Assembly (NCBI GenBank): GCA_016706055.1
Contig: JADJKL010000007.1
Span: 62,001-126,000, forward strand
DNA length: 64,000 nucleotides
Reading direction: 5' to 3'
DNA from: Chitinophagaceae bacterium
GTDB taxonomy: Bacteria > Bacteroidota > Bacteroidia > Chitinophagales > Chitinophagaceae
Part shown: in pieces, positions 45,507-53,634 of the stretch
Position numbering within the stretch: the first letter of the stretch is position 1
Layout of the letters: the number at the start of each line of letters is the position of its first letter
The notes under the pieces: model-generated
Database searches by the model: none
The model's input: only the letters and a program-made list of their open reading frames with translations
Told to the model about the DNA's origin: nothing
Program-made: the position numbers and the translations under genes

Positions 45507-48500
45507 CTAATTTTTTACCTTATTGGGATAAGGTGGCCGCTTCGGTTCTGTTTGCGGATTTTTTTCTAATTCCTTTAATGCTACTTCAATTGCTTTTTCC
45601 AGTTGAGGGTCTCTTCCTTTTATAACATCAGCAGGTGTTTGTTCTACTTCAATATCAGGAGCTACGCCAACATTCTCCACTACAAAACCATCTTTGGTCC
45701 AGATAGCAACATTCGGTGCTGTTACTCCACCGCCATCTAAAAATTCAGGAAAGCCTAAAATGCCCACTAGGCCACCCCAAGTTCTTTTTCCTACTAATGT
45801 ACCCACATTAAATTTTCGGAACATCCACGGCAGCATATCGCCACCAGAACCTGCTGTTTCATCAATGATCATAACCTTTGGTCCTTGAATTGAAGCACTA
45901 GGCGATTTTAAATCTTTCCCATACCGCATATTCCAATATGCCTGATAAGGTTTTTGCAATAAGTCAATATAGTAATCTGCTAATTGTCCGCCACCATTAA
46001 ACCGTTCGTCAACGATGATTGCCTTTTTATTTGCTTGCGGAAAGAAGTAACGTTTAAAATACTCATGCCCCAAAGTAGTTGTGTTAGGTACATACACATA
46101 AGCTACTTGCCCTTTAGTAGCTTCATTTACTTTTTTCAAATTTCCTTCTACCCAATCTCTGTTGCGCAATGATGATTCATTGGCAACCGGAACAACTTTT
46201 ACTACTCTTGAAGCTGCATTATCAGGTGTTGTACTAATTGTTAATTCAACAATTTTGCCAGCAGTGTTTTCAAAAAAACTATAGAGATTATCTGTAGCGG
46301 AAACGTTCTTTCCATTCACAGCAACAATATAATCTCCCTCTTTTGCATTCACACCTGGTTCAGTTAATGGAGATCTGAGATTTGGATTCCAGTTTAGTCC
46401 GCCATAGATTTTTTTAATCTGATAACGATTTTTGTCAATTGTAAAATCCGCACCAAGTAAACCACCACTCACTTTTTTTGAGTTATGCAGATGATCTCCT
46501 CCATCAGTTAATCTATGATGGCCTACAGCTAATTCGCTGCACATCCATTGTATCAAAACATTTAAATCATTACGACAAGCTAGATCGGGAAGGAAAACTT
46601 CATACTTCTTTTTAATAGCCAACCAGTTGGTGCCATGCATTCCCGGGTCATAAAAATAATCTCTATTAACTCTCCATGCTTCGTCAAATATCTGCGGCCA
46701 CTCTTCTTTCGGTTCTATTTTTATTTCAATGCTTTCAACATTCAACATGCCTTTTCCGGGTTCTCCCTTTTCCCCAGCACCGCTTGTAAACCATTTGCCA
46801 CTGTTTGCATATAACATCTTTTTGCCGTCAGCAGATAATATATAACCGTTCATTGGCATTACTTCATTATCCTTTCTTTTATTTATATCATACTTATGCA
46901 TAACTCCGGATCCATTGTCATCATTTGCTACATATAGCAGTTCTCCTTCTTTTCCCATGCCCAACTGATTATAGTTTCCTGCTGGTATTGGCAGGTCTAT
47001 AATTCTGTTTTGAATGCCATCCCAATCAATGGCTAGCGAAGTTGATTTTTTTTCACTTGGAGGAGCAGTATCTTTTTTTGTTTTTGATGTGTCTGCTTGA
47101 TCCTTTACTTTCTCTTCATCGCTTTCTTTGGCGAATGGAGAGATAGTTTCTTTCTGTAGCGTAACCAAGTAAATTGAGTTGGTTGAACGCATATCCTGAT
47201 TTGACTGATCAAACCAATTAATAACAGGACCTGCATCTGTTGATGCAAAAAAGAAAAGATATTTTCCTCCTTTATCAAAAATAGGTTCCGTTGCATCACT
47301 TAATCCATCCGTTAATGCAATTGATTTGTTCTTATCAATATCATAGAGAAATATTCTTTGAAATTGTGTTGCTGTTACTTTGGTATAAGCCATCCATTTA
47401 GAATCGGAAGACCAACTACCAAACTGACTTCTGAATGGCCCTGGTACATACAATTCATCAGCATCAACTTTATTGATTGATCCGCTTGACACATCAAGTA
47501 TATACAGATTGCGGCCATTGTCAACGAAGCTTATCTTCTTACTATCTGGCGACCATACAGTATTAGCATAAAACCCTGTGCCATTTAATTTATACGATTT
47601 TGCATCACCCTTTCCATCTTGTGATTTAATGTGCAATTGATATTCGCCTGATGCATCCGAGAAGTAAGCGATGTTCTTTCCATCTGGCGACCATGCAGGA
47701 TATTTTTCATGAGCAGAAGTTGTTTGTGTAAGATTGCGGGCATCACCTTTTTCTGCAGGCAGTGTAACAATATCTCCTCTGAAATCAAAGACAACTCGTT
47801 GGCCTGTTGGTGAAATATCTGCACTTCGTACATAGTCAGCTCCTTTTGCAAAACGGGAACGCAACTCCAGCAAATCGGTAGCGATACCGACTTTTATTCT
47901 TTTAGTGTTTGATTCGCCAGGAGAGTAAGTATGTAAATAGCCAGCTTGTTCAAAAACAATGATACCATTTCCTGCAGATGCATTTAGAATCGGAAAGTCC
48001 TTGAAAGTTGTTAATTGCTTTATTTCTTTTGTTGCAGTATTATAAGAAAATAAATTGAACTCTCCATTGCGATCGCTTCTGAAATATATCATGTTTCCCA
48101 TCCACATCGGGCTTACATCATTGCAACCACCAGTTGGTTGCGGAATTCTCACTGTAGCATTATCAGAAAAATTAAATATCCAGATATTAGCAATAGAACC
48201 ACCTCTATAATGCTTCCATTGTTTAAAAGCATCATTAAGCGGCGTATAGGCCATCTGTTTTCCATCGGGAGAATAAGTAGCCCACCCTGCATTGGGAATT
48301 GCTAATTGCGAAGCCATGCCACCTGTTACTGCCACGGTATATAATTGAGCATATCTGTTATTAAAAGCATTTCTTGGGGAAAGAAATAATACGGACTTGC
48401 CGTCCGGAGTAAACCCTCGCACAATGTCTGGTGAAGGATGCCAGGTTAACCTGGTTGGTATGCCGCCTTCTACAGGAATAGTAAACACATCTATATTACC

Positions 48501-48770
48501 ATCGTATTCACCGTTGAATGCTATTGTTTTTCCATCGGGAGAAAAAACAGGGTTCGATTCGGCTCCTTCATCAATTGTAAGTCTTCTTGGATTTGAACCA
48601 TATTTATTGGCAATCCAAATATCTTCTGCATACACAAATGCAATATGCGATGAACTGATGGCAGGTTGCGCCAGCATTCTTGTATCAACCGGATCAATGG
48701 CCAGTGATGACAAAGTTGAAGCCAAAAAAAACAGCATCGCTGAGAAGAGAAAAGAGATTTTCTTTTTCAT
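45507..48770 (-). CDS. Tricorn-like S41 protease, exported
   Basis: A 1087-residue exported protease (signal about residues 1-24) with the tricorn layout. The N-terminal half has WD40-like/TolB-like beta-propeller blades recognisable by repeated FSPDGK or WSPDGK motifs (for example NPVFSPDGKTIAF). A helical and PDZ region follows (about residues 700-880; EGDYIVAVNGKNV), then a C-terminal S41 serine-protease domain with the nucleophile Ser975 in ETAGSGGDM. Tricorn-type enzymes cut peptides of moderate length; in Bacteroidota they act in the periplasm. No operon partner is visible. Confidence 0.93.
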   Translation of the reverse strand: MKKKISFLFSAMLFFLASTLSSLAIDPVDTRMLAQPAISSSHIAFVYAEDIWIANKYGSNPRRLTIDEGAESNPVFSPDGKTIAFNGEYDGNIDVFTIPVEGGIPTRLTWHPSPDIVRGFTPDGKSVLFLSPRNAFNNRYAQLYTVAVTGGMASQLAIPNAGWATYSPDGKQMAYTPLNDAFKQWKHYRGGSIANIWIFNFSDNATVRIPQPTGGCNDVSPMWMGNMIYFRSDRNGEFNLFSYNTATKEIKQLTTFKDFPILNASAGNGIIVFEQAGYLHTYSPGESNTKRIKVGIATDLLELRSRFAKGADYVRSADISPTGQRVVFDFRGDIVTLPAEKGDARNLTQTTSAHEKYPAWSPDGKNIAYFSDASGEYQLHIKSQDGKGDAKSYKLNGTGFYANTVWSPDSKKISFVDNGRNLYILDVSSGSINKVDADELYVPGPFRSQFGSWSSDSKWMAYTKVTATQFQRIFLYDIDKNKSIALTDGLSDATEPIFDKGGKYLFFFASTDAGPVINWFDQSNQDMRSTNSIYLVTLQKETISPFAKESDEEKVKDQADTSKTKKDTAPPSEKKSTSLAIDWDGIQNRIIDLPIPAGNYNQLGMGKEGELLYVANDDNGSGVMHKYDINKRKDNEVMPMNGYILSADGKKMLYANSGKWFTSGAGEKGEPGKGMLNVESIEIKIEPKEEWPQIFDEAWRVNRDYFYDPGMHGTNWLAIKKKYEVFLPDLACRNDLNVLIQWMCSELAVGHHRLTDGGDHLHNSKKVSGGLLGADFTIDKNRYQIKKIYGGLNWNPNLRSPLTEPGVNAKEGDYIVAVNGKNVSATDNLYSFFENTAGKIVELTISTTPDNAASRVVKVVPVANESSLRNRDWVEGNLKKVNEATKGQVAYVYVPNTTTLGHEYFKRYFFPQANKKAIIVDERFNGGGQLADYYIDLLQKPYQAYWNMRYGKDLKSPSASIQGPKVMIIDETAGSGGDMLPWMFRKFNVGTLVGKRTWGGLVGILGFPEFLDGGGVTAPNVAIWTKDGFVVENVGVAPDIEVEQTPADVIKGRDPQLEKAIEVALKELEKNPQTEPKRPPYPNKVKN

Positions 48771-48907
48771 AATTTATGATGGTTGAGGTTAAATGAATTT
48801 GCTGAAAGGGCTACAGAAGGATTTCTAAGGTAGTCTAATATTTGGAACGATAAAATATCTTTTATCACTAAGAAACTAACTGTATAAGCGGAAAAAAAAT
48901 CCCCTTT

Positions 48908-49738
48908 TCAGAATAACGACAACTGATTTTCATTTTTTACCTGCTTTTGCTTGCGTAAGGTTAAAACAGGGTTGCCTTCGATTCGATAAATAGGAGAGGC
49001 TTCATACCGGCTGGCAACAATAATTTTTGTGGCGCCGGCATATGGAGTAAATAAGTTTTCTACCAGTTCAGGTTTATTATTGTTTTTAGAAAGATGCGAT
49101 AATATTAGCAATTGCAAATGCTCAGATCGGTAATGTTTAAATAACTCAACAGCCTGTGCATTAGACAAGTGTCCCACATCACTACTGATGCGTTCCTGTA
49201 AATAATATGGATAGTTTCCATTGGCCAGCATTGTATCGCAATAATTCGATTCCAAAAATGCAGCATGGCATTGCCCGAAATATTTAATTACTTTTTTACA
49301 GGCAAAACCAATATCTGTTATTACTCCGATATTAATTCCGTAACCTGAGATCATAAAACTATGTGCATCTGCTGCATCATGATTCTTTTTAAAAGAAGTG
49401 ATTTTTAAATTACCAATGTTTACTGGTTTTGTTTGCTGAAAATACTGAACCAAATTTTCATCTACAGGTACTTTACAATTTCCTAAAGTAGCTTCTGTTA
49501 TATAAACAGGTAATTGGTATTTTTTTGAAATGGCAGCCAGTCCAGTTACATGATCACTATGTTCATGCGAAATAAAAATGGCTTTGACTGTATCCATTGA
49601 AAGGCCCAGTCCGGTCATCCTCTTTTCTGTTTCTCTACAACTAAGACCAGTGTCAATCAATACTGCTTCGTTTTCATTGCCAACATAGTAACAATTGGCA
49701 TTGCTTCCAGAATTAAGTGAACAGATATTAATGTGCAT
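48908..49738 (-). CDS. Metallo-beta-lactamase-fold hydrolase, YycJ/WalJ-like
   Basis: A 276-residue cytoplasmic metal-dependent hydrolase. The two-metal motif HXHXDH is HEHSDH at residues about 57-62 in ISHEHSDHVTGL; NSGSNANCYYVG and VLIDTGLSCRE near the N-terminus, together with the late LILSHLSKNN, fit the YycJ branch. These are 5'-3' exonuclease-like or ribonuclease-type proteins implicated in DNA repair or cell-wall control. A -7 promoter match at 49746-49753 (minus strand) is very close to the start. Confidence 0.85.
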   Translation of the reverse strand: MHINICSLNSGSNANCYYVGNENEAVLIDTGLSCRETEKRMTGLGLSMDTVKAIFISHEHSDHVTGLAAISKKYQLPVYITEATLGNCKVPVDENLVQYFQQTKPVNIGNLKITSFKKNHDAADAHSFMISGYGINIGVITDIGFACKKVIKYFGQCHAAFLESNYCDTMLANGNYPYYLQERISSDVGHLSNAQAVELFKHYRSEHLQLLILSHLSKNNNKPELVENLFTPYAGATKIIVASRYEASPIYRIEGNPVLTLRKQKQVKNENQLSLF

Positions 49739-49785
49739 ATATATTCAAAAATAAGAATAGAAAAGCGACTTCAATATTCAAAAAT

Positions 49786-49813
49786 AAAAGGCCTTACCGT
49801 AGTAAGACCTTTT
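49786..49813 (-). terminator. Terminator after the glycine-zipper lipoprotein gene
   Basis: AAAAGGCCTTAC and GTAAGACCTTTT pair over 12 bases with one non-canonical position around a 4-base loop, 23 bases beyond the stop at 49837. Confidence 0.8.
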
Positions 49814-49836
49814 AGCCATGAAATCAAAACTGAATT

Positions 49837-50280
49837 TTAATATCGTCCTTCTTTTTTATCTTTTGATCGTCCCCATAAGTATCCAATACCTCCTAACACT
49901 GTACCACCAATTGCTCCACCGGCCACTCTATTCTTTTTGTTAATAACAGCTCCTAACACCACACCTGTACCACCGCCAATTACTCCGTATTTTGCGGCCT
50001 TACTCCAGCCTTTCTTTTTTTCTACTTTGGCCTGGTTGGTTGTAGAAGATGACATCGTTCCACTGTTGCTATAATTTACTGTGTTACTTTTTTTAGCAGC
50101 AATTGCATTTTCTTTTTCTGCTTCAAATTTATCATTCATTGCTTTCCATTCCTGAAATTGTGCAAACCCTGTTGTATCGTTTCCACTTAAGGACGGATTG
50201 CCAGCAGGGTTTTGTGTACATGCTGTCATGATAAGTGCTAAGGCAGAAAAAATGGTAATAATAGTAAATAGTTTTTTCAT
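49837..50280 (-). CDS. Glycine-zipper lipoprotein
   Basis: A 147-residue lipoprotein (Cys21 in MTAC) with a polar linker and a C-terminal glycine-zipper segment, about residues 98-140: GVIGGGTGVVLGAV and GGAIGGTVLGGIGYLWGR. Glycine zippers of this type insert into or pack against membranes and appear in outer-membrane proteins such as YMGG-family members. The function is unknown. A stretch of 258 bases before its start shows nothing I can support. Confidence 0.75.
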   Translation of the reverse strand: MKKLFTIITIFSALALIMTACTQNPAGNPSLSGNDTTGFAQFQEWKAMNDKFEAEKENAIAAKKSNTVNYSNSGTMSSSTTNQAKVEKKKGWSKAAKYGVIGGGTGVVLGAVINKKNRVAGGAIGGTVLGGIGYLWGRSKDKKEGRY

Positions 50281-50538
50281 AATTTTCGTTTTAAGTGAAT
50301 AAATAATAATTCTATTCCCTATAATTCATAAACGATGCCAGTAAAATTTGGGTTGTTAAAAAGTAAAAATGATGGGGACTAAAACCTTGGGAGTAAGAAG
50401 CTTAAAACTTTATTTCTTTAACACTTTAGAGTCAATTACAAAGAGATGACAATAGCTAACTGTAGAGACAGTTTATTATTTTAAAAAACTTTTAGAATAA
50501 AGGTGGGTTACCTTTTTGCAGGTAATAAAACTAACTTC

Positions 50539-51285
50539 TTATTTCACTCTTATATATACAAGTTTTACATTTTTTCTTCCTGAATCTCTTTCATCTATTT
50601 CAAACTTGTTGAGGCTTTTAATTAATGGCAGTAATTTAGCGTAGCCATAATTTCGAGGGTCAAAGTCGGGACGTTTTTTCATCATCAAGCTTCCCAGCTC
50701 ACCGAGAAATGCCCAACCGTTTTCATCTGTAATATCATTAATGCTGGATGTAATAAGACTCACCAGATTTTTATCTGCTTTACTTATTCCTTTTTCCTTT
50801 TTCCGTAATTCAGATAATTTAATTTTTTCCGGCTCTGCACCCGATTGGTCTAATATTTCTATATAAATAAATTTATCGCAAGCTGCTCTGAAGGCAGAAG
50901 GTGTTTTTTGTTCGCCCATGCCATATACTTTCATACCTGCTTCTCTAAGCCTTGTCGCCAGTCTTGTAAAATCGCTATCGCTGCTAACTACACAAAATCC
51001 ATCTACTCGACCTGTATATAAAATATCCATTGCATCAATAATCAAAGCAGAATCGGAAGAGTTCTTTCCGGTAGTATAACTATATTGTTGCACAGGTGTG
51101 ATGGCATGATCGAGTAAAACAGATTTCCATCCGGAAACATGCGGCTTTGTCCAGTCCGCATAAATGCGTTTGAAAGTAGGAACGCCATATTTGGCTATTT
51201 CTTCTAGGATACCGCTTATTAAACGATATGGTATATTGTCTGCGTCTATTAAAACTGCAAGCCGAGGATCGTTAGTATTGTCCAT
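50539..51285 (-). CDS. NYN domain (PIN-like) nuclease with OST-HTH/LOTUS domain
   Basis: A 248-residue cytoplasmic protein of two domains. Residues about 8-150 are an NYN/PIN-like nuclease domain with acidic residues D14 and D16 in LIDADNIP, a further Asp in SSDSDFTRL and the FIYIE closing strand: the LabA/DUF88 family. Residues about 165-245 are a winged OST-HTH/LOTUS domain (VSLITSSINDITDENGWAFLGELG and DPRNYGYAKL), an RNA-binding module shared with eukaryotic germ-line proteins Oskar and TDRD. The pairing suggests RNA cleavage guided by the LOTUS domain. Confidence 0.9.
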   Translation of the reverse strand: MDNTNDPRLAVLIDADNIPYRLISGILEEIAKYGVPTFKRIYADWTKPHVSGWKSVLLDHAITPVQQYSYTTGKNSSDSALIIDAMDILYTGRVDGFCVVSSDSDFTRLATRLREAGMKVYGMGEQKTPSAFRAACDKFIYIEILDQSGAEPEKIKLSELRKKEKGISKADKNLVSLITSSINDITDENGWAFLGELGSLMMKKRPDFDPRNYGYAKLLPLIKSLNKFEIDERDSGRKNVKLVYIRVK

Positions 51286-51363
51286 AAAAATAATTGTGAT
51301 GGAAAGGTAATCAATCTTGTAGAGTAGATTAATTTTAAAAAATTGAGCTGCCGTTTCAATTTA

Positions 51364-51912
51364 TTATTCAGCTGCAGCCCCAACAAAAATCTTAGCCACT
51401 TTTTTATTTTCAAATTCGAAAATAATCCCGCCGTATAAAGAACCAACAGTAACAACATTTTCATCGCTTGCTGTCGTATCAATCTCTTGTGCATAAGTAG
51501 TCTTCACTTCATCGTAAGTGTTTCCTATTCCAATACTCTTTTTTGTTTTAAACTGGCACGGATTTGTAATACTGATGGAGAAAATTTCCATTGCGGAAGA
51601 ATCTTTTTCTCTTGCCATATTCAAGGAGATACCTTTTGCTTTGTATTCCCAGTCCTGATGTATCCATCCATCTGCACCCCATTCTTCTTCTGCTGATTTT
51701 GCTTCTGGTTCTCCTAGGTTTCCAACAACGTCCTTTATCGTCATTCCTAATGAAAGGTCACCAATATAATTAAGGTCTGTTTGTTTTAGCTGATCATAAT
51801 TTGTAGGAGTATTGTCTTTCAGAGAGACTGTATCAGTATTATTTTTTGAATTCCCCGAGTTGCAACTTATTATCGAAAGTATTATTGTTGCAAAGGCAAT
51901 ATATTTTTTCAT
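51364..51912 (-). CDS. Hypothetical lipoprotein with SmpA-like repeat pattern
   Basis: A 182-residue lipoprotein (Cys17 in IISC). The mature part has two similar stretches, LGMTIKDVVGNLGEPEA and IGIGNTYDEVKTTYAQE, of the type G-(x)-T-x-x-x-V-x-x-x-(L/Y)-G seen in SmpA/OmlA- or BLIP-like folds that bind other envelope proteins. I infer a scaffold or inhibitor role at most. It precedes the NYN gene on the same strand. Confidence 0.65.
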   Translation of the reverse strand: MKKYIAFATIILSIISCNSGNSKNNTDTVSLKDNTPTNYDQLKQTDLNYIGDLSLGMTIKDVVGNLGEPEAKSAEEEWGADGWIHQDWEYKAKGISLNMAREKDSSAMEIFSISITNPCQFKTKKSIGIGNTYDEVKTTYAQEIDTTASDENVVTVGSLYGGIIFEFENKKVAKIFVGAAAE

Positions 51913-52106
51913 TTTAAGGTTTTATTTAGTGAAAGTTAGTAAAAATTACAAGCAGATAATATTTCATGTGGGAAACAACCCGTTAAAAGTGTAGAAAATT
52001 TGCGAAATCGTTTTGGTCGTAGTATTACTTCTAAAAAAGAGTATTAGTAGGATTGTTTAGCTGGTTAAATATTATTTGCTTTGTGTATTACAAATCCACT
52101 ATCTGT

Positions 52107-52310
52107 ATGAAATTAATGATGTATATCGGAAACGATTTTATTGAAGCTATCAATATCGATATGAATAGAATTTCAAAGCCCGGCTACCTTGGTCAGTTTA
52201 AACGTAATCTTAAAAGCAAGCATCGGGAGTTAATAGAAGAAAAAAATAATAAGCCAGACTTCCTGGTTGTTCCACCTCCCGAAACTGAAAAGCCAAGTAA
52301 GTTCAATTAA
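52107..52310 (+). CDS. Small hypothetical protein
   Basis: A 67-residue protein starting MKLMMYIGNDFIEAINIDM. I use ATG 52107; the open frame extends to 52053 without a better start. It has a basic middle (FKRNLKSKHRELIEEK) and a Pro-rich end (VVPPPETEKPSKFN), no signal peptide and no family I know. It is small and flanked by minus-strand genes, so its status as a gene is uncertain. Confidence 0.5.
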   Translation: MKLMMYIGNDFIEAINIDMNRISKPGYLGQFKRNLKSKHRELIEEKNNKPDFLVVPPPETEKPSKFN

Positions 52311-52344
52311 TTTTTATATCTCTTCGATGAGAATTGTTTTCTCA

Positions 52345-52776
52345 CTAAAGCTCATGATATTCTCTGGTGGTAATATGAGAGATCATTTGCCATGAGTTTT
52401 TTCTAAAAGCATATACTCTTACATAATATAAATAATACAAGTCTACTTTCTCTTTGCCTTTTTTCTGTACAGAAAGTTTTCCTTTTACGATAGCAAGTTG
52501 CGGATGAAACTCTACCGCAACTGAATCATGTAGCCTTGATAAAAAACTTCCTTTTGCAACAGAAGTAAACCAGCCTTGCTTACCTTCTACACGACCAGAG
52601 CCATGGCTGAAAACAAAATCTTCTGCGTATAAACTGTCTAACGCCGTTGTATTGTGCTCCACCACATATGTATCTATTTGTTGGTTGCGAAGAAGAATAA
52701 AATTGCTATCAGCCGATTGCGCCGATGCCAATTGAGTTGTAAGTGAAAGAATAAGAAGTAAAGTTACTTTCTGCAT
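52345..52776 (-). CDS. NTF2-like (DUF4440-type) exported protein
   Basis: A 143-residue exported protein with a signal ending ASAQSA and one NTF2-like domain (FILLRNQQIDTYVVEHNTTALDSLY, then AEDFVFSHGSGRVEGKQGW and strands to YVRVYAFRKNSWQMISH). I use ATG 52776 rather than a TTG at 52782. The cone-shaped fold often binds a small molecule; the role is unknown. It resembles in type, but not closely in sequence, the gene at 16997-17419. Confidence 0.78.
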   Translation of the reverse strand: MQKVTLLLILSLTTQLASAQSADSNFILLRNQQIDTYVVEHNTTALDSLYAEDFVFSHGSGRVEGKQGWFTSVAKGSFLSRLHDSVAVEFHPQLAIVKGKLSVQKKGKEKVDLYYLYYVRVYAFRKNSWQMISHITTREYHEL

Positions 52777-52972
52777 CTTCAAAATTAAAGATTAATGTTA
52801 CTTCTTAGAAACTTTTATTCAAAAATAATTTAGATATCTAAACACCTAACACTCATTCAATTTTAAACAAACTATCAGTTTATATCATTACTAACAGATA
52901 CAACGTTTACTATTCTTACACAGTCTTTAGCACTATTTAAGTATATTCATCTATAACCAAAAACTTATTATT

Positions 52973-53494
52973 ATGAAACGTTTAAACCTATTCACATCAT
53001 TATTACTTGCTGCAATTTTTTTCTTTACTGATAGCTCTGCTCAGGGCGGCTATATTAAAATTGGCGACATAAAAGGGGAATCAGTTGAAGCCAAACACAG
53101 GGACTGGATTATTATTCAAAGTTTCAGTCAGGGAGTTTCAAGACAAACTAGTGGAGCTACCGGAGCAGGAAGAGCTAGAAGTAGTGCTACCATGCAGGAA
53201 TTTATTGTTACAAAAAACATTGATATTTCTTCACCCAAACTTATGGAAGCAGCTGTAAAAGGGCAGATTATTCCAGAGGTCACACTTGACTTAACTGCTT
53301 CTAATAGAAATAGTTTCTATACTGTAAAGATGACAAATGTGTTAATAAGCAGCTTTAGTAATAGCGGTGCCTGCTCATCACAGTGTGAAGTAACAGAGCA
53401 GGTTACTTTTAATTTTGAAAAAATCACCTGGACTTATGTTGATTCAAGAGGCGGGACAACAACTTCTTCCTATAATGTAGATAAAGGCATGTAA
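52973..53494 (+). CDS. Exported Hcp-like (type VI tube family) protein
   Basis: A 173-residue protein with a clear signal peptide (about residues 1-23, ending SSAQ) and an Hcp1-family domain. Hallmarks include YIKIGDIKGESVEAKHRDWI, GRARSSATMQEFIVTKNIDISSPKLMEAA, and EQVTFNFEKITWTYV, matching the Hcp beta-barrel from end to end. Hcp normally forms the cytoplasmic inner tube of the type VI secretion apparatus and is not made with a Sec signal. No other T6SS gene is in the window. It is probably an exported relative with a different job. Confidence 0.85.
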   Translation: MKRLNLFTSLLLAAIFFFTDSSAQGGYIKIGDIKGESVEAKHRDWIIIQSFSQGVSRQTSGATGAGRARSSATMQEFIVTKNIDISSPKLMEAAVKGQIIPEVTLDLTASNRNSFYTVKMTNVLISSFSNSGACSSQCEVTEQVTFNFEKITWTYVDSRGGTTTSSYNVDKGM

Positions 53495-53502
53495 AATTTT
53501 AA

Positions 53503-53538
53503 AGGATCGGAATTGTATACAATGTTCCGGTCCTCTTT
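53503..53538 (+). terminator. Terminator after the Hcp-like gene
   Basis: AGGATCGGAA and TTCCGGTCCT pair over 10 bases with one non-Watson-Crick position, followed by CTTTTA. The loop contains the inverted repeat ATTGTATACAAT. Confidence 0.7.
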
Positions 53539-53634
53539 TATACTCCAAAAAACATTTTGCCGGCTAAAAGAAAACAATAAATAATTTAACTTCCTTTGTA
53601 TTTACATCAAAACTAAAAGCAGAAAAATAGTACA

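Noticed and set aside
48397..48786. A 129-codon plus-strand reading frame
   Set aside because: It lies entirely antisense to the propeller-coding start of the tricorn-like protease and its residues are not protein-like; it is a shadow of that gene.
52973..53494. Part of a type VI secretion cluster
   Set aside because: No tss or vgrG gene is in the window, and the protein has a Sec signal.
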